NCBI GenBank assembly: GCA_002493595.1
Contig: DKZG01000008.1
Span: 13,112-77,111 of the forward strand
DNA from: Ruminococcaceae bacterium UBA7080
Lineage (GTDB): Bacteria; Bacillota; Clostridia; Oscillospirales; Acutalibacteraceae
Reading direction: 5' to 3'
Length of the DNA: 64,000 bases
Positions 33,267 through 41,353 of this stretch are shown here, piece by piece (position 1 is the first letter of the stretch; every line of letters begins with the position of its first letter). Position numbers and translations under genes: made by a program. Under the pieces are notes generated by a model. It was not told where the DNA came from. It worked only from the letters and a program-made list of their open reading frames with translations, and did no database searches.

Positions 33267-33749
33267 ATGAGTAGTACAAATAAAACAGCAAATTTTGGAC
33301 TTAACAGCTGGATAGGTTCAGATAAACCGGAAAGAATCGACTTTAATACGGATAATGAAATAATTGATGGAATTCTTTCAGAGCATGTAGAAAATCAAAC
33401 CGCACATATTAGTGATGCAGAAAGATATAAATGGAATAATTATATGTTTACGGGTATGTATTACGGAGACGGTTCGTCAAAAAGAACGGTAAAAACAAAC
33501 TGTCCCTTTGAAGCAAGAGTGGGTTTTGTTTTTGCGAACAGCAGAACAATAAGCATTTCGCGTTTTTCAGAGTCGAAGCATAACAATTATTTCGGGATTT
33601 TTGGCTTGCTTGCAAATTCACTCGGTGTCAAACTGAATGATGACTGCAAAAGCTTTACCGTAAATCAGAGTGCATCTGCAATTACGGCGAATGAGTATGC
33701 AAATCTTAATGAGTCGAGTGTTGCTTATCACTATGTGATGTTCAGATAA
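33267..33749 (+). CDS. Short tail-fibre-like protein
   Basis: The 160-residue protein opens with the phage fibre N-terminal phrase KTANFGLNSWIGSDKPERIDFNTDNEIID and continues with a short beta-rich region lacking long repeats. As the last gene it would be the receptor-binding part. It is much shorter than typical fibres, and no chaperone or second fibre follows. GGAGGG precedes the ATG. Confidence 0.72.
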   Translation: MSSTNKTANFGLNSWIGSDKPERIDFNTDNEIIDGILSEHVENQTAHISDAERYKWNNYMFTGMYYGDGSSKRTVKTNCPFEARVGFVFANSRTISISRFSESKHNNYFGIFGLLANSLGVKLNDDCKSFTVNQSASAITANEYANLNESSVAYHYVMFR

Positions 33750-33755
33750 AAATAT

Positions 33756-33793
33756 AAAGTGCTTTGGATTTTATAATTCAAAGTGCTTTTTTC
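33756..33793 (+). terminator. Terminator closing the phage-derived operon
   Basis: AAAGTGCTTTG pairs with CAAAGTGCTTT (two G-U pairs) around a 12-base loop and is followed by TTTTTTC. Confidence 0.85.
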
Positions 33794-33822
33794 TTTACTT
33801 TCATCATTTAATGTAATATAAT
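33794..33822 (+). promoter_or_regulatory. Promoter of panT-coaX
   Basis: TTTACT (33794-33799), 17 bases and TATAAT (33817-33822). Confidence 0.65.
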
Positions 33823-33828
33823 ACTAAC

Positions 33829-33927
33829 GCATTGTATCCGTGACAGAAATATCAGCTGTCGGGCATAGCTTTGTGTTTTGTGTTTTGCAAAGCGGCTTAG
33901 GAACAGTAGCAGAAAGGAAAATTTAAT
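33829..33927 (+). promoter_or_regulatory. panT leader with two stem-loops
   Basis: About 100 bases of leader contain a GACAG...CTGTC hairpin near 33841-33860 and GCTTTG...CAAAGC near 33870-33895. There is no terminator-like T-tract, so translational control is possible. I cannot match it to a known riboswitch. Confidence 0.4.
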
Positions 33928-34506
33928 ATGAACAAAAAAACACAGAAAATCGCAGGGATCGGTTTGCTTACTGCCATTGTTGTAGTTTTACAGCTTTTGG
34001 GCAGTTTTATCAAATTAGGTCCGTTTTCAATCTCACTTGTACTTATTCCAATAGTAGTCGGTGCGGCACTATATGGAAAGCTGGCAGGTGCTTGGCTTGG
34101 CTTAGCCTTTGGTGTAACTGTTCTTGCATCGGGTGATGCGGGCGCTTTTCTTGCGGTAAATCCCGCAGGAGCAGTAGTTACAGTGCTTTTAAAAGGCTTG
34201 CTTGCAGGTCTTTTGGCTGGTTTGATGTACAGCCTGATTGAAAAGAAAAACAAAATGGCAGCAACCATAAGTGCTGCAATTACATGTCCGTTAATTAATA
34301 CGGGAGTATTTCTTTTAGGATGCTCAATTTTCTTTATGGACACAATTAAGCAGTGGGCTGAGGGAGCAGGTTTTGGTTCTTCGGTAGGCACATATATGAT
34401 TGTGGGACTCGTCGGTTTTAACTTTGTGTTTGAACTGGCAGTTAATATTGTGCTCGCTCCGCTTATTGTAAAACTGGTTAGTTTGGGAAGAAAGGGAAAT
34501 AAATGA
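33928..34506 (+). CDS. panT: ECF transporter S component, probably pantothenate-specific (PanT)
   Basis: The 192-residue membrane protein has six hydrophobic segments and the S-component pattern of ECF vitamin importers: KLGPFSISLVLIPIVVGAALYGKLAGAWLGLAFG. Substrate assignment rests on context: it overlaps coaX, which phosphorylates pantothenate, by 4 bases. The energising ATPases and T component must lie elsewhere. AGAAAGGAAA precedes the ATG. Confidence 0.8.
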   Translation: MNKKTQKIAGIGLLTAIVVVLQLLGSFIKLGPFSISLVLIPIVVGAALYGKLAGAWLGLAFGVTVLASGDAGAFLAVNPAGAVVTVLLKGLLAGLLAGLMYSLIEKKNKMAATISAAITCPLINTGVFLLGCSIFFMDTIKQWAEGAGFGSSVGTYMIVGLVGFNFVFELAVNIVLAPLIVKLVSLGRKGNK

Positions 34507-35267
34507 TTCTTGCAGTAGATGTGGGTAATACAAATATTGTTATTGGTTTTTTGCAGGGAGAAAAATTGGTTAATGAATGCCGTTTGTCTACTTCGGCAGA
34601 GGATTCTGCCGAGGAGTATGCAATTAAGTTAAACAGTATTCTTGAAATATGCAAGATTGATGTCGGTGATATCGAGGGCAGCGTGCTGTCCTCGGTGGTT
34701 CCGCCGCTTAATCGCACTATATCAAAGGCACTTATGCTTATTACGGGAAAAATGCCTATAGTAGTCGGTCCGGGAGTTAAAACGGGATTGAATATAAAAA
34801 TTAATAATCCGGCTGAGTTGGGGGCAGACATGGTAGTAGGTGCAGTTGCGAGTATTGCAAAATATCCATGCCCTCAAATACTATTTGATTTGGGAACTGC
34901 CACAACAGCATCGGTTATTGATAAAAACGGCTGTTTTTTAGGCGGTGCAATTTTATGCGGTGTAAAGACGGCACTGAACGCACTTGCATCATCCACCGCA
35001 CAGCTCCCGCAGATAGAAATTATTGCACCTGACAGTGCAATAGGTGCAAATACAATTGATTCTATGAGAAGCGGTACGGTGTTCGGTGCTGCCGCTATGC
35101 TTGACGGCTTTATCAGAAGATTTGAAAAGGAACTCGGTGAAAAAGCTACGGTAGTAGTTACGGGCGGTCTTGGCAGTGTGATTGCCAAGTATTGTGAAAA
35201 CGATGTTATAGTTGACCGTCATCTTCTTATTGACGGCCTGCGCATGATTTATGAAAAAAACATTTGA
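34503..35267 (+). CDS. coaX: Type III pantothenate kinase
   Basis: The 254-residue ASKHA-fold kinase makes 4'-phosphopantothenate, the first step to coenzyme A. Motifs are the N-terminal DVGNTNIVIG, the pantothenate-site PAELGADMVVGAVA, FDLGTATTASVID and VVVTGGLG. Its ATG overlaps the panT stop (ATGA), giving an uptake-and-trap pair. Confidence 0.95.
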   Translation: MILAVDVGNTNIVIGFLQGEKLVNECRLSTSAEDSAEEYAIKLNSILEICKIDVGDIEGSVLSSVVPPLNRTISKALMLITGKMPIVVGPGVKTGLNIKINNPAELGADMVVGAVASIAKYPCPQILFDLGTATTASVIDKNGCFLGGAILCGVKTALNALASSTAQLPQIEIIAPDSAIGANTIDSMRSGTVFGAAAMLDGFIRRFEKELGEKATVVVTGGLGSVIAKYCENDVIVDRHLLIDGLRMIYEKNI

Positions 35268-35286
35268 TTAAAGAGGTAAGAATATT

Positions 35287-36525
35287 ATGGCAGTATTTCG
35301 CGGATTTAGAGCATACAGACCTTCGGCAGACAAGCAGGAGCTGATACCTGCTCTGCCCTATGATGTTATGAGCAGTAATGAGGCTAGGGATATGGTAAAG
35401 GGAAATCCCTATTCTTTTTTGCATGTTGACAAGGCTGAGATTGATTTGCCTGAAGAAACGGATATATATGCAGATTGTGTATATGATAAGGCAAGGGAAA
35501 ATCTTTTGTCTCTTGAAAGCAGCGGTGCACTTATTCAGGACAGCAGTCCATGCTTTTATATATACAGGCAGATTATGAACGGCAGGAGTCAGACCGGTAT
35601 TGCCGGCTGTGCATCAATAGACGATTATCTGAACGATGTGATAAAAAAACACGAGCATACCCTTGCAAAAAAAGAAACAGATCGCATCCGCCATGTTGAT
35701 ACTTGCAATGCGAATACAGGTCCTATATTCTTAACTTATAGAAATTGTGCTGCAATAAATAAAATAATAGCCGATTGGACCGACAGTCACAATGCAGTTT
35801 ATGATTTTGTGTCAGATGCAGTTGAACAGACTGTTTGGATTGTTGATGACAGTGATACGGTTGATAAAATTTCATCCCTGTTTGAGGCTGTTCCGGCTAT
35901 GTATATTGCTGACGGCCATCACAGATGCGCATCGGCAGTAAAAGTCGGTCAGATGCGCAGAGCATCAGAAAAAAACTATTGCGGAAACGAGGAATTCAAC
36001 TTCTTTCTTGCAGTAGCATTTCCGGATAATGAGCTTGAGATTATGGATTACAATCGAGTCGTTAAAGATCTTAATGGTTTGTCTGCTGATGCATTTATAG
36101 AGAAACTCGGAGAAAAGTTTATCGTTTCAAAATGCGACAGGCGTTTTAAGCCCGATAAAAAGCACACCTTTGGAATGCTGATTGAAAATCAGTGGTTCAG
36201 CCTTGAGGCAAAAAGCGATATTATTGCAGAAGAAAATCCTGTTGCAAGACTGGATGTGTCTATTCTGCAGGATAATGTTTTGGCACCGATTTTAAATATT
36301 ACAGACCCTAAAAATGATGACAGAATTGATTTTATAGGCGGTATCAGAGGACTTGAGGAACTGGAGAGAAGAGTTTCGGAGGATATGACCCTTGCATTTG
36401 CCATGTATCCGACAACGGTTGAGGATCTTATGGCTATTGCCGACGCCGGCTTAATTATGCCTCCTAAGTCAACTTGGTTTGAGCCAAAGCTTCTTTCGGG
36501 ATTGTTTATCCATAATTTGTCTTAA
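35287..36525 (+). CDS. DUF1015-family protein
   Basis: The 412-residue protein belongs to DUF1015: FRGFRAYRP start, PALPYDVM, KHEHTLAKKETDRIRHVDTCNANTGPIFL and the highly conserved IADGHHRCASA. The last motif resembles ParB/sulfiredoxin-like phosphotransfer loops, so a nucleotide-dependent enzyme is plausible, but no reaction is established here. It follows coaX by 19 bases and is probably co-transcribed. In other clostridia it often neighbours serine biosynthesis genes, which are not seen here. Confidence 0.88.
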   Translation: MAVFRGFRAYRPSADKQELIPALPYDVMSSNEARDMVKGNPYSFLHVDKAEIDLPEETDIYADCVYDKARENLLSLESSGALIQDSSPCFYIYRQIMNGRSQTGIAGCASIDDYLNDVIKKHEHTLAKKETDRIRHVDTCNANTGPIFLTYRNCAAINKIIADWTDSHNAVYDFVSDAVEQTVWIVDDSDTVDKISSLFEAVPAMYIADGHHRCASAVKVGQMRRASEKNYCGNEEFNFFLAVAFPDNELEIMDYNRVVKDLNGLSADAFIEKLGEKFIVSKCDRRFKPDKKHTFGMLIENQWFSLEAKSDIIAEENPVARLDVSILQDNVLAPILNITDPKNDDRIDFIGGIRGLEELERRVSEDMTLAFAMYPTTVEDLMAIADAGLIMPPKSTWFEPKLLSGLFIHNLS

Positions 36526-36539
36526 ATGTTTTAATTATA

Positions 36540-36568
36540 TTGCAATTCTTTCTTTACTGTGATAAAAT
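36540..36568 (+). promoter_or_regulatory. Promoter of the M28 peptidase gene
   Basis: TTGCAA (36540-36545), 17 bases and TAAAAT (36563-36568). Confidence 0.72.
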
Positions 36569-36598
36569 TGTATTATTAATTCTTTGGAGGGGCAGGAT

Positions 36599-37855
36599 AT
36601 GAAAATTGCTAAAGAATATTCTGAAAGCATCGATATTCAAAAGAATACGGATTATGCTGTAAAGGGTATTACAAAAATCTGTAAGAAAATAGGTCCTCGT
36701 AAGCCGGGTTCACCTGAGGAGCTTCGTGCGCAGCAGTGGATGGAAAAGGATATGAAGAACTATTGCAACAAGACCGAGATAGAGTCGTTTACTTTACATA
36801 GACAGGGCTTTATGGGCTTTATTCCGTTTACGGTTGCCTGTGGTGTTGCATCCGTATTTGTTAACTGGTTTGCATCTCCCATTGCAGCTCTTGTTCTTTG
36901 TGTGCTTGCATTTATTCCGCTTGTTTTCGAATTTTTAATGTATAAGGAATTTGATGATTTTCTTTTCCCTAAACAAACATCGCACAATATGATTGCTACA
37001 AGAAGCCCTAAAGGAGAGGTTAAGCAGAGAATCATTCTTGTGGGTCACTCCGACAGTCAGTTTGAGTGGACGCTTAACTATCTTATGGGTGGTTTGCAGG
37101 CTAAGCTTTGTGTCGAAATTCCTGCAGTTGTAGGTTTGATTGTTCAGACTGTTTTTGCCGTTGTATGTCTGATTGTCGGCAAAGGCGGTGCAGCAATGAG
37201 TATCGAAAAAACAAGATGGTTCTTTATTCTTTTCTTTGTTATTTCGTGTGTATTTATTCCGTTTGAAATTGCGTTCCTTTTCTTCCAGAGCTGGACTAAG
37301 TCCGTTCCCGGTGCATCGGATAATCTTTCGGGCTGTTATGCAGGCATGGCTACGATTAAGGCTCTTGCTGAAGCAGGTATTGAATTTGAGAACACAGAGG
37401 TTACCATGATTTGCTCCGGATCGGAAGAGGCCGGTCTTCGCGGTGCAAAGGCATATGCAAAGGCTCACGAGCAGGAGCTTAAGGATCTTCCGACAGCTGT
37501 TATTGCTATTGATACATTCCGTGATTTGGAGGATATGGCTGTTTACGATCGTGACCTTTCAGGCACAGTTCAGCATGACTATGGTGTTAAGCATCTCGTT
37601 AAAAATGCAGCTTCAAATTGCGGATATGATTTATCATTTGAATCCATATATATCGGTGGAAGCGATGCAGCAGCATTTACACAGCGCGGTATTAAGGCAA
37701 CAGGTTTTGCTGCAATGAATCCGGATCCTCCGCGTTATTATCATACACGTCTTGATACTCCTGAAAATCTCAGACCTGAGGCTATTTCGGCAGGTATTGA
37801 AATTCTTTGTGAGACTATCTGTATGTATGATAAAGAAGGCTTGCCTACAAAATAA
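36599..37855 (+). CDS. Membrane-embedded M28-family metallopeptidase
   Basis: The 418-residue protein has all M28 zinc ligands and catalytic residues in order: His150 and Asp152 (GHSDS), Asp241 (GASDNLSG), Glu276/Glu277 (SEEAG), Asp305 and His382 (YYHTRLDTPENL). Unlike soluble aminopeptidases it carries four hydrophobic segments, two before the first ligand (about 72-92 and 94-114) and two inserted between ligand blocks (about 172-195 and 207-231). Substrate and active-site side of the membrane are unknown. GGAGGGG precedes the ATG. Confidence 0.85.
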   Translation: MKIAKEYSESIDIQKNTDYAVKGITKICKKIGPRKPGSPEELRAQQWMEKDMKNYCNKTEIESFTLHRQGFMGFIPFTVACGVASVFVNWFASPIAALVLCVLAFIPLVFEFLMYKEFDDFLFPKQTSHNMIATRSPKGEVKQRIILVGHSDSQFEWTLNYLMGGLQAKLCVEIPAVVGLIVQTVFAVVCLIVGKGGAAMSIEKTRWFFILFFVISCVFIPFEIAFLFFQSWTKSVPGASDNLSGCYAGMATIKALAEAGIEFENTEVTMICSGSEEAGLRGAKAYAKAHEQELKDLPTAVIAIDTFRDLEDMAVYDRDLSGTVQHDYGVKHLVKNAASNCGYDLSFESIYIGGSDAAAFTQRGIKATGFAAMNPDPPRYYHTRLDTPENLRPEAISAGIEILCETICMYDKEGLPTK

Positions 37856-37864
37856 ACTGAATTA

Positions 37865-37917
37865 AAACGGACAGATTGGTGTTATCATATAAATGCCGCT
37901 CTGTCCGTTTGTTTTTT
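37865..37917 (+). terminator. Terminator after the M28 gene
   Basis: AAACGGACAG pairs with CTGTCCGTTT around a 26-base loop, followed by GTTTTTT. Confidence 0.85.
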
Positions 37918-37986
37918 GAAATTATATTTTTTTTAAAATATGCATAATTCCCCTGTTAATGCAAAAAATGATAGCAGGTGATTTTT

Positions 37987-38346
37987 ATGATTATGATGTT
38001 ATTAAAAGCTTTTCTTGTAGGCGGATTAATTTGTGTTATCGGTCAGCTGCTTATTGATTTAACAAAGCTTACACCTGCAAGGATATTGGTTTTGTTTGTA
38101 TGTGTAGGCGTTCTTTTAGGCGGATTGGGTTTGTATCAGCCGCTTGTTGATTTTGCAGGTGCAGGTGCAACGGTTCCGCTTACGGGTTTTGGCAACGCTC
38201 TTGCCAAAGGAGTTAAAGAGGCTGTTCAAAAGGACGGCTTTTTAGGTGTGATAACAGGTGGCTTTACTGCTTGTGCAGCAGGTGTAACAGTGGCAATGCT
38301 GAGTGGTTTGGTAGTAGCAATGATTTGCAAGCCTAAGGATAAATAA
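37987..38346 (+). CDS. spoVAE: Stage V sporulation protein AE-like (SpoVAC/SpoVAEB family)
   Basis: The 119-residue membrane protein has the SpoVAE pattern: AFLVGGLICVIGQLLIDLTKLTPARILVLFVCVGVLLGGLGLYQPLVDFAGAGATVPLTGFG shortened here to its key blocks GGLICVIGQLLID and GAGATVPLTGFG, then GGFTACAAGVTVA. SpoVA proteins form the dipicolinate channel of the spore inner membrane. Neither spoVAC nor spoVAD is adjacent, so this is a solitary copy. The ATG follows AGGTG by 6 bases. A clear sigma-G promoter was not found. Confidence 0.85.
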   Translation: MIMMLLKAFLVGGLICVIGQLLIDLTKLTPARILVLFVCVGVLLGGLGLYQPLVDFAGAGATVPLTGFGNALAKGVKEAVQKDGFLGVITGGFTACAAGVTVAMLSGLVVAMICKPKDK

Positions 38347-38385
38347 TTTGTCACTCAAAGTTATTATTATGTCGGATGAATTATC

Positions 38386-38414
38386 TTGAAAATATTTACA
38401 AATTATGGTATAAT
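38386..38414 (+). promoter_or_regulatory. Strong promoter of the SCP2-like gene
   Basis: TTGAAA (38386-38391), 17 bases and TATAAT (38409-38414) with TGG extension upstream of the -10 box. Confidence 0.82.
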
Positions 38415-38454
38415 AAACGAAATTAAATTATATTAGTTTGCGGAGGTAATTCAA

Positions 38455-38781
38455 ATGGCTATGACATATGAGTCCGTTGTTCAGGCGGCAAGAAAAAAAT
38501 TTTTAAATGTTGATGTTTCGTCTGTTCAAGGTACACTTGCTTTTCAGATCAATCTTGTGGGCAAGGTAGAGGGTATTTTTTATATTGAGATTAAGGATGG
38601 CAGAGTTCATGTCGAGCCCTATGAATATTATGACAGAAATGCTATCCTTACTATGAATGCAACCAATTTTACAAAGCTTATTAACGGCAAGCTCGATCCG
38701 GTTATTGCATTCACAACCGGCAAGCTCAAGGTTGACGGTGATATTAACGCTGCTCTTGAAATTGTTAAATTTCTTAAATAA
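38455..38781 (+). CDS. SCP2 sterol-carrier-like domain protein
   Basis: This 108-residue protein is a single SCP2 fold: GTLAFQINLVGKVEGIFYIEIKDGRVHVEPYEYYDRNAILTM in blocks, then FTKLINGKLDPVIAFTTGKLKVDGD. SCP2 domains bind hydrophobic ligands in a pocket; in bacteria the ligands are unknown and could be fatty acids or lipids. It is monocistronic, cytosolic and preceded by GGAGG. Confidence 0.85.
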   Translation: MAMTYESVVQAARKKFLNVDVSSVQGTLAFQINLVGKVEGIFYIEIKDGRVHVEPYEYYDRNAILTMNATNFTKLINGKLDPVIAFTTGKLKVDGDINAALEIVKFLK

Positions 38782-38793
38782 TTAGGAAAAATT

Positions 38794-38824
38794 AAAGGAT
38801 AGTGGTACCACTATCCTTTATCTT
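38794..38824 (+). terminator. Terminator after the SCP2-like gene
   Basis: A perfect 12-bp palindromic stem, AAAGGATAGTGG with CCACTATCCTTT, followed by ATCTTT. Confidence 0.75.
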
Positions 38825-38841
38825 TGATATGAGGTGATTTT

Positions 38842-39348
38842 ATGTTTAAAGAAGTAAGCTTTACGGATGTTAAAGAGAATGCGGTTGATCTTTTAAAAAA
38901 CAGATGGGGTCTTGTGACGGCAGGTGATGAAAAAGGTTATAATATGATGACCGTATCGTGGGGCGCTGTAGGAGAGCTTTGGGGAAAGGATATGGCGACC
39001 GTTTATATCAGGCCTCAAAGGTATACCGAGATATTTTTAAATTCTAATGATTATTTTACTTTGAGTTTTTACAGTGCGGATAATAAAAAGAGAATTCACG
39101 GTGTATGCGGCTCCAAAAGCGGAAGGGATGTTAACAAAACAGAGGAATGTTCGCTGTCACCGCGTTTTGATGAAGCAGCTCCTTATTTTGAAGAGGCTGA
39201 AATTGTACTTGTTTGCAAAAAAATGGCAAAAGGTAAATTTGACCCTAAAGAGTTTATCGATTCTGAAATTGCCGGCAGCTGGTATCCCGAAAAGGATTTT
39301 CATTTTATTTATTATGGGGCAATTGAAAAGGTATTGGTAAAAGATTAA
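38842..39348 (+). CDS. Flavin reductase-like FMN-binding protein
   Basis: The 168-residue protein has the flavin_reduct split-barrel pattern: WGLVTAGDEKGYNMMTVSWGAVGELWGKDMATVYIRPQRYTEIFL in blocks, followed by FTLSFY and IHGVCGSKSGRD. Such proteins bind FMN and reduce flavins or other acceptors with NAD(P)H; the clostridial branch is uncharacterised. GAGGTGA precedes the ATG. Confidence 0.85.
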   Translation: MFKEVSFTDVKENAVDLLKNRWGLVTAGDEKGYNMMTVSWGAVGELWGKDMATVYIRPQRYTEIFLNSNDYFTLSFYSADNKKRIHGVCGSKSGRDVNKTEECSLSPRFDEAAPYFEEAEIVLVCKKMAKGKFDPKEFIDSEIAGSWYPEKDFHFIYYGAIEKVLVKD

Positions 39349-39370
39349 TTCTTATTTTATAAGATTTATC

Positions 39371-39399
39371 TTGATTTATCAGAACTTATATAGTATAAT
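39371..39399 (+). promoter_or_regulatory. Promoter of the SRP RNA gene
   Basis: TTGATT (39371-39376), 17 bases and TATAAT (39394-39399). Confidence 0.8.
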
Positions 39400-39410
39400 A
39401 ACGAGTGCGA

Positions 39411-39576
39411 AAAGGTAGGGGTTTTGTCCTTATTTCATAATGTAGCGTATGGGCCCTGTGCAACGGAATGCTACGAACCTTGTCAGGCGGGGAACCGAGC
39501 AGCAATAAGTGGATTGTTCTGTGTGCCGCAGACAAGTCTGTGCGTTACATTATGAAATAAGCGGTCTCTGCCTTTT
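39411..39576 (+). ncRNA. ffs: Signal recognition particle RNA (large, Alu-containing type)
   Basis: The conserved SRP core TGTCAGGCGGGGAACCGAGCAGC at about 39481-39503 has the GGAA tetraloop and asymmetric loop that bind Ffh. The ends pair over a long helix: TTATTTCATAATGTAGCG near 39430 with CGTTACATTATGAAATAA near 39543-39560, and GGTAGGG with CTCTGCC at the tips. The RNA ends in a T run. Its position just before dnaX is standard for Firmicutes. The 5' end is approximate. Confidence 0.92.
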
Positions 39577-39617
39577 GTTGTATTGAATCTGTTTGTGTGT
39601 TAAGGAGGTAATCGTCT

Positions 39618-41336
39618 ATGTATCAGGTATTATACCGAAAATACAGGCCAAAATGTTTTTCCGATGTATACGGCCAGGACCATGTTATCTCTACACTTAA
39701 AAATGAAATTAAAGAGAACAGAATTTCCCATGCCTATCTGTTTACAGGTTCTCGCGGAACGGGGAAAACCACCTGTGCAAAGATATTGGCTAAGGCAGTA
39801 AACTGTGAGAATTCTACCGATGGTGAGCCGTGCAATGCATGTGAAGTTTGCCGCGGACTTGACAGTGCAACGATTTATGATGTAGTTGAAATTGACGCTG
39901 CTTCAAATAACGGTGTTGACAACATACGTGATTTGCGCGAGGAAGCCAACTATACTCCCACCCGCGGACGCTATAGGGTATACATTATTGATGAGGTGCA
40001 TATGCTCTCAACAGGTGCATTTAACGCTTTGCTCAAAACGCTTGAGGAGCCGCCTGCACATGTTATATTTATTTTGGCTACTACTGAAGTTCATAAATTA
40101 CCTGCTACAATTCTTTCAAGATGCCAGCGCTTTGATTTCAAGCGTATTCAGCCGGAAACAATGGCAGTTAGACTTAAAGAGGTAGCGGAGCTTGAGGGTA
40201 TGCGTCTTGAAGAGGATGCTGCTATTCTTATTGCCCGTATTGCCGACGGTGCACTGAGAGACGGCCTTTCCATTCTTGACCAGTGTGCCAGCAGGGATAA
40301 GCATATCCATTCACAGCTGGTTTCACAGGTTGCCGGACTTGCAGGACGTGAGGCTCTTTATCAGCTGACTGATTGTATTTGTGCAAAAAATAGCTCAGCA
40401 GCTATGGAAATGATTTCACAGCTTTATCAGAATAGCTATGACATGGAGCGTCTTTGCGTTGAAATGATAAATCATTTCAGAAATTTCTTAATAGTAAAAA
40501 CAGTTAAAAAGAGCAGAGAGCTGATTGTTTGCACGGATGATGAATATAATTCTATTCTTGAACGTGCAAAGGCTTTTACGCTTGAAAATGTTATATACGG
40601 TCTTGATTTATTTCAGAATACTTTAACTAAGATTAAGTCCGGTGCGAATTCCAGAATAGAGATGGAAATGTCTTTTATCAAGCTGTGTGAGCCTAAGCTT
40701 GAAGCGTCGCAGGAAGCCTTGCTTGACAGAATATCACAGCTTGAGAGAGTGGTTAAAAACGCAGCTGCTGTTAAAACCGTCTATCAGGATTCAGCTGTTA
40801 TGACTCAGAATGTGCAGGGGGAAAATAATGTTGGCAATAAAACCACTCTGCCTGACTTCGATGCCGGTCGTGACAGGCAAATGCCTGAAGAAAAGATGCA
40901 GGAAGCCGTAAATCATGAGACTGATGATGGAAATCTTCCGGCACAGCATGAAATTACGCTGTCTGCAAATGAGCAGGTTAAGGATACAGCTTCGCCCTCT
41001 CAGCCTGTAAGTGAGGGCATAAGCGAGTTTGAGCAGTGGGCAGAATTTCTTGATATTATACACAAAAACGATATTGCTTTATTTGGTGTGCTCAGCGGCG
41101 CCGGTGCACATTTTGACAGCGGCAGATTTGTTATTGACAGCAGCAATCCTACCATAAAGCAGTTTATACAGATACCCACGCATCTTAAAGCGATTAAACA
41201 GGCTGTTTTTGAAATAACAGGCAGGCCTTATAAAATAGCTGTAAGCAGGCCTAAAGCACAGACACGCCAAAAGCGTGATTTGCTTGAGGATTTAATTCAT
41301 AATGCAAAAAATAAGGTTGATATAAAATTTGAATAA
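39618..41336 (+). CDS. dnaX: DNA polymerase III subunits gamma and tau
   Basis: The 572-residue clamp-loader subunit has Walker A GSRGTGKT (44-51), a four-Cys zinc module (NCENSTDGEPCNACEVC), Walker B IIDEVHMLS and the sensor SRC. The C-terminal 230 residues are the variable tau part. AAGGAGG precedes the ATG. I did not find a clear AAAAAAG-type frameshift signal that would make a separate gamma form. It is followed by ybaB as usual. Confidence 0.96.
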   Translation: MYQVLYRKYRPKCFSDVYGQDHVISTLKNEIKENRISHAYLFTGSRGTGKTTCAKILAKAVNCENSTDGEPCNACEVCRGLDSATIYDVVEIDAASNNGVDNIRDLREEANYTPTRGRYRVYIIDEVHMLSTGAFNALLKTLEEPPAHVIFILATTEVHKLPATILSRCQRFDFKRIQPETMAVRLKEVAELEGMRLEEDAAILIARIADGALRDGLSILDQCASRDKHIHSQLVSQVAGLAGREALYQLTDCICAKNSSAAMEMISQLYQNSYDMERLCVEMINHFRNFLIVKTVKKSRELIVCTDDEYNSILERAKAFTLENVIYGLDLFQNTLTKIKSGANSRIEMEMSFIKLCEPKLEASQEALLDRISQLERVVKNAAAVKTVYQDSAVMTQNVQGENNVGNKTTLPDFDAGRDRQMPEEKMQEAVNHETDDGNLPAQHEITLSANEQVKDTASPSQPVSEGISEFEQWAEFLDIIHKNDIALFGVLSGAGAHFDSGRFVIDSSNPTIKQFIQIPTHLKAIKQAVFEITGRPYKIAVSRPKAQTRQKRDLLEDLIHNAKNKVDIKFE

Positions 41337-41353
41337 TTTAGGAGAATAAAATT

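Larger units (their letters stand above)
23667..33749 (+). mobile_element. Phage-derived particle operon (head and baseplate genes only)
   Basis: Sixteen same-strand frames, mostly overlapping or separated by fewer than 25 bases, encode terminase, portal, protease, capsid and connector proteins and then PBSX-type baseplate hub, spike, wedge and fibre proteins. All frames are intact. I see no integrase, excisionase, repressor, replication, holin or endolysin gene, and no tail sheath, tube or tape-measure gene. Flanks are terminators and housekeeping genes; no att repeats were found. The block may be a domesticated prophage, a gene-transfer-agent-like locus or an incomplete remnant. Confidence 0.8.

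Noticed and set aside
23667..33749. A complete active prophage
   Set aside because: No integrase, repressor, replication, lysis or tail-tube genes and no flanking att repeats were found, so it is described as a phage-derived operon.
37918..37986. Sigma-G type promoter before spoVAE
   Set aside because: A GCATA and an AATGATA are present but 20 bases apart, longer than the usual 17-18, and would place transcription start inside the ribosome binding site.
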